Below are positions 1 to 7,330 of a DNA stretch of 64,000 nucleotides, one piece after another; within the stretch, counting starts at the first letter, position 1; each line of letters starts with the position of its first letter. The notes below the pieces were generated by a model. That model searched no databases and had not been told where the DNA came from. It saw only the letters and a list, made by a program, of their open reading frames with translations. The DNA is taken from contig NZ_BAABGX010000001.1 of NCBI RefSeq assembly GCF_039541795.1, positions 62,001 through 126,000 of the forward strand. The letters run 5' to 3'. Source of the stretch: Nibribacter koreensis (GTDB taxonomy: Bacteria; Bacteroidota; Bacteroidia; Cytophagales; Hymenobacteraceae). The translations under genes were made by a program, and so were the position numbers.

Positions 1-159
1 ATCAAAAATGAAAAGTTGCTAATTCCAAATCAAGGCATTGGGCCTGAGAGTTACAAGCATGCGCTCTGGCTGGCATTTCTGGACTTGGTGGCGGTAGTGA
101 TGATGGCGTACATGGGCGGGTATACCTTGGTCCAGCAGTTGCCGCAGTTGTTTGCGTAA
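1..159 (+). CDS. C-terminal end of a membrane protein (5' end outside window)
   Basis: An open frame enters from the left edge in frame 1 and stops with TAA at 157-159, giving about 52 residues. It contains a hydrophobic stretch (ALWLAFLDLVAVVMMAYMGG) that looks like one transmembrane helix, followed by a short polar tail ending PQLFA. No start codon lies in the window, so this is a 3' fragment. The stop is followed four bases later by a 38-bp palindrome. I do not recognise the family. Overlapping minus-strand frames here have no recognisable composition, so I prefer this one, with moderate confidence only. Confidence 0.5.
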   Translation: MKNEKLLIPNQGIGPESYKHALWLAFLDLVAVVMMAYMGGYTLVQQLPQLFA

Positions 160-162
160 GAT

Positions 163-200
163 CGTTTTTGGCCTGTTTTCTGGGAAGTAGGCTAAAATCA
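163..200. repeat. 38-bp palindromic repeat, copy 1 of 23
   Basis: Left arm matches the family consensus (CGTTTTTGGCCTGTTTTC); the right arm is degenerate (ends GGCTAAAATCA). It lies between the convergent ends of the partial membrane gene and kptA. Confidence 0.8.
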
Positions 201-206
201 AGTTGT

Positions 207-755
207 CTATATCTTTTCAATTTCCTTTAAATAATCAGGAGCTACATATTCTGTCAACCACACCCCATTCTCAGATTGATAGAAAAGGATTCCCTGCCGA
301 TGCATGAGGCCACTGGCCACTTGAAGAACTACAGGCTTGCCATGGCGTTGACCTACTTTTATAGCTGTCTCTCTATCAGAAGAAAGATGAACGTGTTGTC
401 TGGACTGCTTCTGGAGGCCTTCTTTTAAGATAGCGGGAAGCCATTTTTCAGCAGTGCCATGATAGAGCGTGTCTGGAGGTGAAGCAGGAGTTAAGCCTAA
501 ATCAATTGGCAATGAATGGCCTTGGTTGGCTCTTATTCTGGTGCGGTCAGCGTTGAAGGCGAATCGTTTTTTGTCGTTGTTGGCTACTACCTGCTCCAAG
601 AAAAGCATATCCACAACTAGTCCTTTTGCCTGCAGATTAGCCAATAGTTGCGGCACTGCTGCCCAGCCTTCTGGGTCTAAGCTAAGGTTTAGCGTCTCAG
701 GCTGGTGTCTTAGGGCTAAGCTCAACAGTTTGCTCAAGTCTCTTTCTTTCATCAC
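207..755 (-). CDS. kptA: RNA 2'-phosphotransferase, Tpt1/KptA family
   Basis: The 182-residue product matches KptA in length and layout: an N-terminal winged-helix-like part (LSKLLSLALRHQPE, then DPEGWAAVPQLL) and a C-terminal ADP-ribosyltransferase-like part with LYHGTAEKWLPAILKEGL, HVHLSSDRETAIKVGQRHGKP and FYQSENGVWLTEYV. The family transfers a 2'-phosphate from RNA to NAD, giving ADP-ribose 1'',2''-cyclic phosphate. In eukaryotes this finishes tRNA splicing; the bacterial substrate is not settled. The frame begins with two adjacent Met codons, so the start could be 755 or 752. It reads leftward and ends just before palindrome copy 1. It sits alone downstream of the tricorn-like gene, separated from it by a terminator. 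Confidence 0.92.
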   Translation of the reverse strand: MMKERDLSKLLSLALRHQPETLNLSLDPEGWAAVPQLLANLQAKGLVVDMLFLEQVVANNDKKRFAFNADRTRIRANQGHSLPIDLGLTPASPPDTLYHGTAEKWLPAILKEGLQKQSRQHVHLSSDRETAIKVGQRHGKPVVLQVASGLMHRQGILFYQSENGVWLTEYVAPDYLKEIEKI

Positions 756-788
756 TTTTGAAATTGCTGTTTAAAACTGACATAAACA

Positions 789-818
789 AAAAGGCCTGAG
801 AAATCTCCCAGGCCTTTT
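789..818 (-). terminator. Rho-independent terminator of the tricorn-like gene
   Basis: Inverted repeat AAAAGGCCTG / CAGGCCTTTT with inner pairing GAG/CTC. On the minus strand it is followed by a T-rich tract, as expected for a terminator after the gene ending at 866. Confidence 0.75.
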
Positions 819-835
819 CTATCAACAACATGAGA

Positions 836-870
836 GTCTTACGTCTTATGTCCTGCGTCTTGTGTCTATT
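836..870. repeat. Five degenerate 7-bp tandem units overlapping a stop codon
   Basis: Units GTCTTAC, GTCTTAT, GTCCTGC, GTCTTGT and GTCTATT follow each other without gaps. The last unit contains the stop codon of the tricorn-like gene (866-868). Related arrays occur at 10797-10925. Confidence 0.75.
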
Positions 871-3800
871 TCACTTCCTTCAACAACTCCTGCACGGCAG
901 CTTCTAGTTGTTGGTCTTTGCCTTTGGCTACCAGCTCAAACTCGTTCATCACTTTCACGTCTGGCTCGGTTTGCAGGTTCTCCAGGTAGCGGCCTTGCAC
1001 GTCTTTTACGCCCAGCGGTGGTACGCCCCAGCGCAGGCTGTTGTCCTGCAGAGACTCCCAACCCGCAAACGTACAGGTGCCCGGTACCGGCATGCCCACC
1101 AACTTACCCAGTTTCAAATCCTGGTAACTGAACGCGAAGCAGTGGCCGTCTGAGTAGTTGGCTTCGTTGGCCAGGGCAATGCTCGGTTTGTTCCATCTAA
1201 ACGACGGTTCTACGCCAGTCACCCGGTTGTCAGTGGTGTAGGTAAGGAACAATTTGCCGCTCAGGAACATGGCCAGGTCTGCCACCAAGTCACCGCCGCC
1301 GTTGTTGCGGGTGTCTACCACCATGGCTTTGCGGTTGGCATACTTACCCATCACTTCTTCATAGACGGTGCGGTAGCTTGGGTCGTTCATGCCCGGTATG
1401 TGCACGTAGCCCAGTTGACCGTTGCTCAGGCGGTCCACCTCCTCGGCGTTGCGGCGCACCCAGCGCTTGTAAAGCAGGGTGTTTTCCTCGCCGCCAGAGA
1501 TGGGTTTCACGGTAATATCACGACGGTTTTTAGTGCCTGGGTCATACACAGTGATGAGCGTGTTCTTGCCGGCCTTGCGGTTCAGATACTGCGCGTAGTC
1601 TTTTTCTGGCGTGATGGCCTCGCCGTCAATCTTCTCAAGGATGGTACCCGGCTTAATGTTCATGCCAGCCTTGCTCAAAGGTCCTTCAGCGATGACCTCG
1701 TCAATCTTGATGCCGTTGCCGTTATAGGTCTGGTCCATGAAAATACCCAAAGAAGCAGTAGCGTCTGCGTTCACGGGTACGTTGGAGAAGCTGGCCCCCG
1801 AGTGCGACACGTTCAACTCGCCCAGCAATTCGCTCAGCATTTCTGAGAACTCATAATTGTTGCTGATGTGCGGCAGGTACTTCTCATAGTCAGGCTTCAG
1901 CTCGGCCCATTTGGCCCCGTGGAAACCGGCGGTGTAGAAGGTCTTCTGCGTGCGGCGCCAAACGTGGTCAAACATGAACTCGCGCTCAGCGGCTACGTTC
2001 AGGTTCATCTCGCCGTTGATGGCAACTGCTTCTTGTTTGGCCGTGGCCGGATCCAGCTTTACGATTTTACCGTCGGACAGCAGGAACATGTTTTTCATCT
2101 CCTTGTCCCAGGCCAGTGAGGCGCGGTTGGCGTTCAAAGGTACCAGCATCTTGGTTTCTTTGGTGCGCAAGTTGGTAGACCACAGATTATAGCCTTTCTC
2201 AAAACGGGCCAGGTAATACAACGTCTCGCCGTCTTTTGAAACCACAGCATCACCTAATTGAGAAGAGTGAAGCGTGAGGCGGGCTTTGCGGGTTTTCAGG
2301 CCTTCCCAGTCAATGGTCATGCCTTTGTCTTCTTCCTTTTTCTTCTTTTTGTCTTTCTCGTTTTCTTTGGCTTTTTCCTTCTCCTTGGCGGCCTTGTCCT
2401 CTGCTTCTTTCACCAGGGCGTAGTCTTCTTTGCTCAGCCTGAATTTGTCATACGCATCCTGGGTTAGGAACATGGCGAACACGTCGCTTTGGGCGCCGCC
2501 GCTGTTGGCCTGGGCGCGCATGCCTTCGCGGGTGCTGGCCCAGATGAGCATCTTGCCTCCCTGCATCCACTTCGGGGCAAAATCCTGGTAACCGCTCTCC
2601 GTCAGGTTGATTTTCTTGCCAGAACCATCAGCGGCAATCAGGCCCACTTCGCCGTTGGCGAAACCCGGCTCTGAGAACTCAAACGACAACCACTTGCTGT
2701 CTGGGCTCCAGGTAAAATACTGGTCGTTGTCTGACATAGAGAACAGCTCATTGGTGGTGAGCAGGGTGCGCACCTGTTTGCTGGCCAGGTTGTACACCTT
2801 GAGGGTCATGCGGTCCTCCACGAAGGCAATCTCTTTGCCATCCGGCGAAAACTCTGGTTGATAGTTCTCTTTGTCATTGTTGATGATGGGCGTCTCGCGG
2901 AGTAGGGTAGAGGCGTAGAAATACGGCTCCTCTGAGCGCACCATCTGGGTCTGATAAATCTTCCAGCCCTTGCCGCGCTCGGTGGCGTACAGCAAAGACT
3001 TCCCGTCTGGAGAGAAGCTCACACTGCGCTCCTGCTCAGGGGTGTTGGTGATGCGCTTGGTCACGCCCCCTTCTACTGAGGATACGAACACCTCCCCTCG
3101 GTAGATGTAGGCCACTTCTTTGCCGTTGGGTGATACCGCCATGCCGCTCACGCCGCCACCCACGTTCACAATGCGCTCGTTGTTGGCCTTGGCATCGGTG
3201 GCGATAATCACGGTTAACTTCTGCGGCTCGCCGTTGGGTTGTTTGGTATAGAGTTCGCCGTCAAAGCTGAAGCACAGCACGCCGTTGTTGGACGCGCTCA
3301 GGAAACGCACCGGGTGCTTGCTGAATTTGGTGACCTGCGTAGAGGCGGCGTTTGGCGTGCCGGCTGCCATCTTGTGCACGTTGAAGGTGCCGCTGGCCTC
3401 ACTCAGGTAGTAGATGCTTTTCTCATTGTCAGCAAAGACGGGATTGCGGTCTTCGCCTACATGGTTGGTCAGTTTTGTGTGCTTGTTGGCTTTGGCATCA
3501 TACATCCACAGATCGCGGGCAATGGCAGACACCTGGTGCTTGCGCCATTGGTTTTCGCCGCCTTTCTTGTCATGGTAAAGCAGTACGTTGCCGTCTTTGC
3601 TCACTTTCACGTCCTCAGCGGGTGTAGTCAAGACCTGGGTCACACGTCCACCGGTTACGGCAACTTTGTACAGCTCTGGCAGCGCGAAGGTAGAGAACAT
3701 GCGGTTGCTGGCTGCGTCCATGCGCGTGGACCCAAAATAGACCGTCTTGTCATCCGGAGAGAAATCATACGGATACTCATTAGACGAATGGAACGTCAGG

Positions 3801-4108
3801 CGCTGGGCCTCGCCGCCGGTGATGGACATCTTGAACACGTCAAAATTCCCGAAGCGGTCTGAGGCGAACACAATAGACTTGCCGTCATGGCTCCATACGG
3901 GCATGAAGTCGTGGGCCTCGTGCTGGGTGAGGGGCATGGCCGTGCCGCCGCCTGCCGCAACTTTGTACAGGTCGCCTTTGTAGGTGAAGACAATGGTCTG
4001 GCCGTCTGGCGAGATGGAAGGGTAGCGCAACCACGACGGGGTGCCTTGCGCCGAAGCGGCTATACTGGACCCCGCCAGCAACGCCGAGCACAGAAGTTTC
4101 TTTAGCAT
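866..4108 (-). CDS. Tricorn-like S41 peptidase with beta-propeller and PDZ domains
   Basis: The 1080-residue product has a signal peptide (MLKKLLCSALLAGSSIAASA), so it is exported. Many WD40-like PD40 repeats follow (SPDGQTIVFTYKGDLY, SPDDKTVYFGS, SPDGKSLLYAT). A very charged Lys/Glu linker lies near residues 580-610, then a second propeller-like part, a PDZ-like segment (DEVIAEGPLSKAGM) and an S41 core with VVDTRNNGGGDLV and NYSDGH. The expected nucleophile is the Ser in YSDGH, about residue 986. Length and order fit tricorn protease homologues, which trim peptides; a periplasmic location is inferred. It is monocistronic, with a terminator at 789-818 and palindrome copy 2 upstream. Confidence 0.9.
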   Translation of the reverse strand: MLKKLLCSALLAGSSIAASAQGTPSWLRYPSISPDGQTIVFTYKGDLYKVAAGGGTAMPLTQHEAHDFMPVWSHDGKSIVFASDRFGNFDVFKMSITGGEAQRLTFHSSNEYPYDFSPDDKTVYFGSTRMDAASNRMFSTFALPELYKVAVTGGRVTQVLTTPAEDVKVSKDGNVLLYHDKKGGENQWRKHQVSAIARDLWMYDAKANKHTKLTNHVGEDRNPVFADNEKSIYYLSEASGTFNVHKMAAGTPNAASTQVTKFSKHPVRFLSASNNGVLCFSFDGELYTKQPNGEPQKLTVIIATDAKANNERIVNVGGGVSGMAVSPNGKEVAYIYRGEVFVSSVEGGVTKRITNTPEQERSVSFSPDGKSLLYATERGKGWKIYQTQMVRSEEPYFYASTLLRETPIINNDKENYQPEFSPDGKEIAFVEDRMTLKVYNLASKQVRTLLTTNELFSMSDNDQYFTWSPDSKWLSFEFSEPGFANGEVGLIAADGSGKKINLTESGYQDFAPKWMQGGKMLIWASTREGMRAQANSGGAQSDVFAMFLTQDAYDKFRLSKEDYALVKEAEDKAAKEKEKAKENEKDKKKKKEEDKGMTIDWEGLKTRKARLTLHSSQLGDAVVSKDGETLYYLARFEKGYNLWSTNLRTKETKMLVPLNANRASLAWDKEMKNMFLLSDGKIVKLDPATAKQEAVAINGEMNLNVAAEREFMFDHVWRRTQKTFYTAGFHGAKWAELKPDYEKYLPHISNNYEFSEMLSELLGELNVSHSGASFSNVPVNADATASLGIFMDQTYNGNGIKIDEVIAEGPLSKAGMNIKPGTILEKIDGEAITPEKDYAQYLNRKAGKNTLITVYDPGTKNRRDITVKPISGGEENTLLYKRWVRRNAEEVDRLSNGQLGYVHIPGMNDPSYRTVYEEVMGKYANRKAMVVDTRNNGGGDLVADLAMFLSGKLFLTYTTDNRVTGVEPSFRWNKPSIALANEANYSDGHCFAFSYQDLKLGKLVGMPVPGTCTFAGWESLQDNSLRWGVPPLGVKDVQGRYLENLQTEPDVKVMNEFELVAKGKDQQLEAAVQELLKEVK

Positions 4109-4218
4109 AGTATGTTGAATTAGGGAGAACTGGATTTGTGGCAGTAAGTTACTGACTTAGTAGCAAGATTAGTAGACTTTCGCTCTTTCATCTTACAACG
4201 GAACAAGGCTTTTTAGTG

Positions 4219-4256
4219 CGTTTTTGGCCTGGTTTCCAGAAAACAAGCCAAAAACG
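4219..4256. repeat. 38-bp palindromic repeat, copy 2 of 23
   Basis: Both arms nearly match the consensus; the centre is CA. It lies between two minus-strand genes, downstream of the serine hydrolase and upstream of the tricorn-like gene. Confidence 0.9.
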
Positions 4257-4314
4257 GATAAAGGCACCGGCGCTTACAGGGTCTGCTTGACGCTACAAAC
4301 TCATTTGACCTACC

Positions 4315-5547
4315 CTATGGTTTCACAGTGTCCAAGGCTTTCCAGATGGCGGCCATGTGTTCGGCTAGTTTCTGGTTTACTTTTCCGGTGCTTGGAATGT
4401 CTAGTTCGGTGTTGGACATGAAGATTTTGCCCAGGCCCGTAGCAGGGTCAAAATAGAGCAAAGTGGTCACGCCCAGGTCACCGCCGGTATGGCCTATCTG
4501 CCCGTTCTTACGGTGCACCCAAAAGATGCCGCTGTTAGGCTCAGAGGCCTTAAGGCCGGCAGGCAGATTATCCTCTGAAAACTGCTTTTGGAACAGCGTG
4601 GCAAACTGAGATGCCGGTATTAAAGAAGACTGCCCTTGGTGTCCTTTTATCATCTCTTGCAGAAACCTGGATAAGTCTTGAATGTTGGTACGCAGGCTTC
4701 CGTCTGGATAGGTAATCTCGCTGTACAAGGGGTAAGCCTTCTTTTGAAAGCTGTAGTTTTTGCTACTGGCTTGGGCTAGCTCAGGGTTCAAGAACCAATC
4801 GGTCTGCCTCATGCCCAAAGGCTGGAAAATATGCGTATCGCAGAAATCAGAAAAAGACATCCCTGCTTTCACTTCAACCAAATAGGCCGCCAACGCAGAG
4901 CCGATGTTGGAGTAAGCATACGTCGTGCCGGGCGCCGTATGCCCGAAGTTTTTAGTGCTGTAATACTGCCCGTTTTGAGTGAAGTAACCTTTCAGGAAGG
5001 AAGCCAAAGTCGTGTCAGTCCGGTTAGCTAGTACCGCTTCTTTTTGCATCCATTTGTACAGCGGTGATTTGGGGTCTGAGAACTGCGTAAGCGTGAAGAT
5101 TTTTCCATAGACTTCTTCTCTATCCAAAATGCCAGAGGTGTGGGTGGCCAAATGTTTTACCAGAATGGGAGTGGAGTTATTGGGATTAGCGACTGGCCAG
5201 GGTAGAATGTCATGGATGGGCGTGTCTAGCGTAAAATAGCCTAATTCTACCGCCTTCATCAAAGCCACCCCAATCACGGTTTTACTCACTGAGGCAATGT
5301 TCTGCACCGTGCCCGTGGTATAGGGCTTTTTCTGCTCCAGATCGGCAAAGCCAAAGGCCTGTTGGTATAAAACCTTGTCCTTATCTACTACCGCCACGGC
5401 CCAACCCACAAAGCCTGAGGATTTGTGTAGCTTCTCCAATGATTGCGTGAGCGCCTGATGCGACGCGGGCTGCCCAACTGAATGAAAGCCTACTAATAGA
5501 AGAACGACTAATGTAGAGGTGCGGCGGATAAAATGAGTGAATTTCAA
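4315..5547 (-). CDS. Serine hydrolase, class C beta-lactamase / penicillin-binding-protein fold
   Basis: This 410-residue exported protein has an N-terminal hydrophobic signal (STLVVLLLVGFHSVGQ). The class C signature is complete: S86-V-S-K89 (SxxK nucleophile motif), YAYSN (YxN) and GHTGGD (HxG). Surrounding blocks such as HLATHTSGI are typical of the beta-lactamase family (Pfam PF00144), which includes esterases, D-aminopeptidases and peptidoglycan hydrolases. The actual substrate cannot be read from the sequence, and resistance to beta-lactams should not be assumed. It stands alone between palindrome copies 2 and 3. Confidence 0.88.
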   Translation of the reverse strand: MKFTHFIRRTSTLVVLLLVGFHSVGQPASHQALTQSLEKLHKSSGFVGWAVAVVDKDKVLYQQAFGFADLEQKKPYTTGTVQNIASVSKTVIGVALMKAVELGYFTLDTPIHDILPWPVANPNNSTPILVKHLATHTSGILDREEVYGKIFTLTQFSDPKSPLYKWMQKEAVLANRTDTTLASFLKGYFTQNGQYYSTKNFGHTAPGTTYAYSNIGSALAAYLVEVKAGMSFSDFCDTHIFQPLGMRQTDWFLNPELAQASSKNYSFQKKAYPLYSEITYPDGSLRTNIQDLSRFLQEMIKGHQGQSSLIPASQFATLFQKQFSEDNLPAGLKASEPNSGIFWVHRKNGQIGHTGGDLGVTTLLYFDPATGLGKIFMSNTELDIPSTGKVNQKLAEHMAAIWKALDTVKP

Positions 5548-5620
5548 GCGAAATAGGATTAGGGGACTGGTTTTGATTTCAGGTAAAGAACAAGGAGGCT
5601 ACTCATAAATAGGGCGCCGT

Positions 5621-5658
5621 CGTTTTTGGCCTGATTCACCGGAAACAGCCTAAAAACG
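5621..5658. repeat. 38-bp palindromic repeat, copy 3 of 23
   Basis: Centre is diverged (CTGATTCACCGG) and the right arm has CCT for GCC. It begins just past the stop of the LRR kinase gene, upstream of the serine hydrolase. Confidence 0.85.
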
Positions 5659-5662
5659 GCAA

Positions 5663-6994
5663 CTACCTTTCCAAGCCAGCCAACCTGCTTTCTATCTCAA
5701 GAAAAGATGGCCTATTAGAAGCCACTGGGTGTAGGCAGTCTGCTTGCAGTAACAGCAAATCCTCTCTGGTCTTTTGTCGCGCCGGGGCGTCAAAAGTTAC
5801 AAAGGGCAGCAAATCTTCCAGCAAACAGCCAAAGGCCCGCACCTCAAGCTTCTCTAATGCCTTGCCAAGCTCTTCATTCTTTACGTCATACACCGTAGCC
5901 GCGCCAAAGTCCCCGAACAGCGGATTGCCTTGCTCATTCACCAAGGTGTTGTGGGCGTACAAATCGCCGTGCAAAACGCCTTTTGAATGTAGGTGTTTGG
6001 CAACCGAAGCAATGCCTTTCACAATGGTTAGGACTTGCTCCAGCGTGAAGGTGGTTTCTGCCGGAAAGGTGTCTCTGGTAATGGTGGCAAAGCTGGGCGG
6101 ACCTCCCAAGTTGCTGTACCCGCCTGGAATCAAGCCCATGACCAATCCCTGCTTCTGGTCTGGATGATGGGTGAGCACGCTTACCGTTTCCACTAGATTA
6201 GGGTGCGCGCCCGCCACCAGGCAAGCCTTTATTTCATCCGCCGGAAGGCCGTCGCTGGTGATGGCGCCTTTAAAGATTTTCACGGCCACTTCTGTTGGAA
6301 GGCAGGCGTTGGTTCCTGTTTTCACCTTCGCTTTGTAGATCATGCCCGAAGCGCCTTCGCCTAATTGATTCTCTATTCCTAAGTCTTTCCAGGATGTAGT
6401 AGGAATCTTGTGCTGAGCTATAGAAGCATGCCCTGAGCTGCAAGGATTGCCGGCGAAGGCCAGCCAAGCCAATTTAGGTAGGGAGAAAAGCCACTCTGGA
6501 AGTGTTGTTAATTGGTTTGCTGAGATGCGGATTAGTTCCAGGTTGTGGCAGTTGGCGAGCGCTGCTGGTAAGGCCTCCAGTTGGTTCCCGGCCAGCATTA
6601 GCTTTTGCAGATGCGTGCAGTTGCCAATAGAAGCGGGTAGGCGTGTTATTTTATTGTCTGTGAGGATAAGCCAGCGGCAGGAGATAGGGATGGCGTTTTC
6701 TGGAACGGTTTCCAGTTGACAGGCCTTAAACCCAATCATCTCCAAAGCGGAGCACTTGCCTAGTACCGCTGGGAATTCTGTGAACGGGTTGTTGGATAAA
6801 AAGACAACTTTGAGGCGGGTCAACCGGGCAACCTCCTCTGGCAAATCCGAGAGCTGGTTACCCGACAGATCTAATACTTCCAGCGTATCTGCCAAGGTTA
6901 GAATCTCCCTGGGGAAATGGGTGAGACCGCAGGAAAGTTTTAAGTGGCTGGTGCCGGTTAACGCGCCGCTTTGTAATTGCTCAAGGGTGTGCAT
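5663..6994 (-). CDS. Leucine-rich-repeat protein kinase
   Basis: The longest frame opens at 7087 inside a palindrome (MAYFPENRPKT), so I place the start at the ATG at 6994 (MHTLEQLQSG), giving 443 residues. Residues 10-200 carry leucine-rich repeats (LEVLDLSGNQLSDLPEEV, LKVVFLSNNPFTEFP, LQKLMLAGNQLEALP, LELIRISANQLTTLP). A kinase domain follows: glycine loop LGEGASGMIYKA, VAVKIF lysine, HGDLYAHN catalytic loop (HGD rather than HRD) and DFG (GDFGAATVYD). No transmembrane segment or signal is seen, so it is probably cytoplasmic. It is divergent from the phosphate cluster, but no functional link is proven. Substrates are unknown. Confidence 0.85.
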   Translation of the reverse strand: MHTLEQLQSGALTGTSHLKLSCGLTHFPREILTLADTLEVLDLSGNQLSDLPEEVARLTRLKVVFLSNNPFTEFPAVLGKCSALEMIGFKACQLETVPENAIPISCRWLILTDNKITRLPASIGNCTHLQKLMLAGNQLEALPAALANCHNLELIRISANQLTTLPEWLFSLPKLAWLAFAGNPCSSGHASIAQHKIPTTSWKDLGIENQLGEGASGMIYKAKVKTGTNACLPTEVAVKIFKGAITSDGLPADEIKACLVAGAHPNLVETVSVLTHHPDQKQGLVMGLIPGGYSNLGGPPSFATITRDTFPAETTFTLEQVLTIVKGIASVAKHLHSKGVLHGDLYAHNTLVNEQGNPLFGDFGAATVYDVKNEELGKALEKLEVRAFGCLLEDLLPFVTFDAPARQKTREDLLLLQADCLHPVASNRPSFLEIESRLAGLER

Positions 6995-7010
6995 AGCATG
7001 AGAATAAACC

Positions 7011-7018
7011 CAAAGGTA
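7011..7018 (-). promoter_or_regulatory. Possible Bacteroidota -7 element of the LRR kinase gene
   Basis: The minus strand reads TACCTTTG, matching TAnnTTTG, 16 bases before the chosen ATG. No convincing -33 TTG is present, so this is tentative. Confidence 0.3.
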
Positions 7019-7054
7019 CGCAGCAGGATTTTGTTCCTCTTGAAGCTGCCCAGT

Positions 7055-7092
7055 CGTTTTTGGCCTGTTTTCCGGAAAATAGGCCAAAAGCA
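7055..7092. repeat. 38-bp palindromic repeat, copy 4 of 23
   Basis: Left arm perfect, centre CG, right arm ends AAAAGCA. It lies between the divergent LRR kinase gene and phosphate cluster; one frame through it creates the false kinase N-terminus. Confidence 0.85.
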
Positions 7093-7116
7093 GAGATCAT
7101 ACAGGGTTACTGTATT

Positions 7117-7156
7117 CTTAACATTGGCGTAACATAAACATAACAGTGCCATCACA
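7117..7156 (+). promoter_or_regulatory. Putative Pho box: four 7-bp direct repeats at 11-bp period
   Basis: Four heptamers, CTTAACA (7117), CGTAACA (7128), CATAACA (7139) and CATCACA (7150), are each separated by exactly 4 bp. PhoB-type regulators bind 7-bp direct repeats with 4-bp spacers, so the geometry fits, although the heptamer differs from the E. coli CTGTCAT. The array ends 20 bp before a TACCTTTG element and heads a porin-pst cluster. Binding by a PhoB homologue is inferred. Confidence 0.6.
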
Positions 7157-7176
7157 AAATGGCCATTTGTTCAAAA

Positions 7177-7184
7177 TACCTTTG
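7177..7184 (+). promoter_or_regulatory. Likely -7 element of the porin-pst cluster
   Basis: TACCTTTG matches the Bacteroidota TAnnTTTG consensus. No TTG sits about 20 bp upstream; the Pho-box-like repeats end there instead, as expected for an activator-dependent promoter. Confidence 0.55.
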
Positions 7185-7239
7185 TAGCGTAAAAATAGAT
7201 TTACCAGATAAGCAATGGAGACGCCGTCGCTGCCAAATA

Positions 7240-7296
7240 CCACAGTACCTTTTTTTGCTGTGGCTCTACATCCTTAACGGTTGACTACCGTTGTAG
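7240..7296 (+). other. Two small hairpins in the leader of the porin gene
   Basis: CCACAG/CTGTGG (7240-7263) and AACGG/CCGTT (7276-7292) are inverted repeats in the roughly 140-base leader between the -7 element and the porin ATG. Their function is unknown. Confidence 0.35.
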
Positions 7297-7330
7297 ATGC
7301 TAATTTATTTCTGACCTAAAACCACCTGTT

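Noticed and set aside
2..220. Minus-strand frames of 60-72 codons at the left edge
   Set aside because: They overlap both a better plus-strand C-terminal fragment and palindrome copy 1, and their composition looks random.
3239..3862. 207-codon ORF opposite the tricorn-like gene
   Set aside because: Shadow frame of a well-supported gene; no family features.
4315..5547. Beta-lactamase resistance gene
   Set aside because: The fold and motifs fit the wide serine hydrolase family; nothing specific points to antibiotic hydrolysis.
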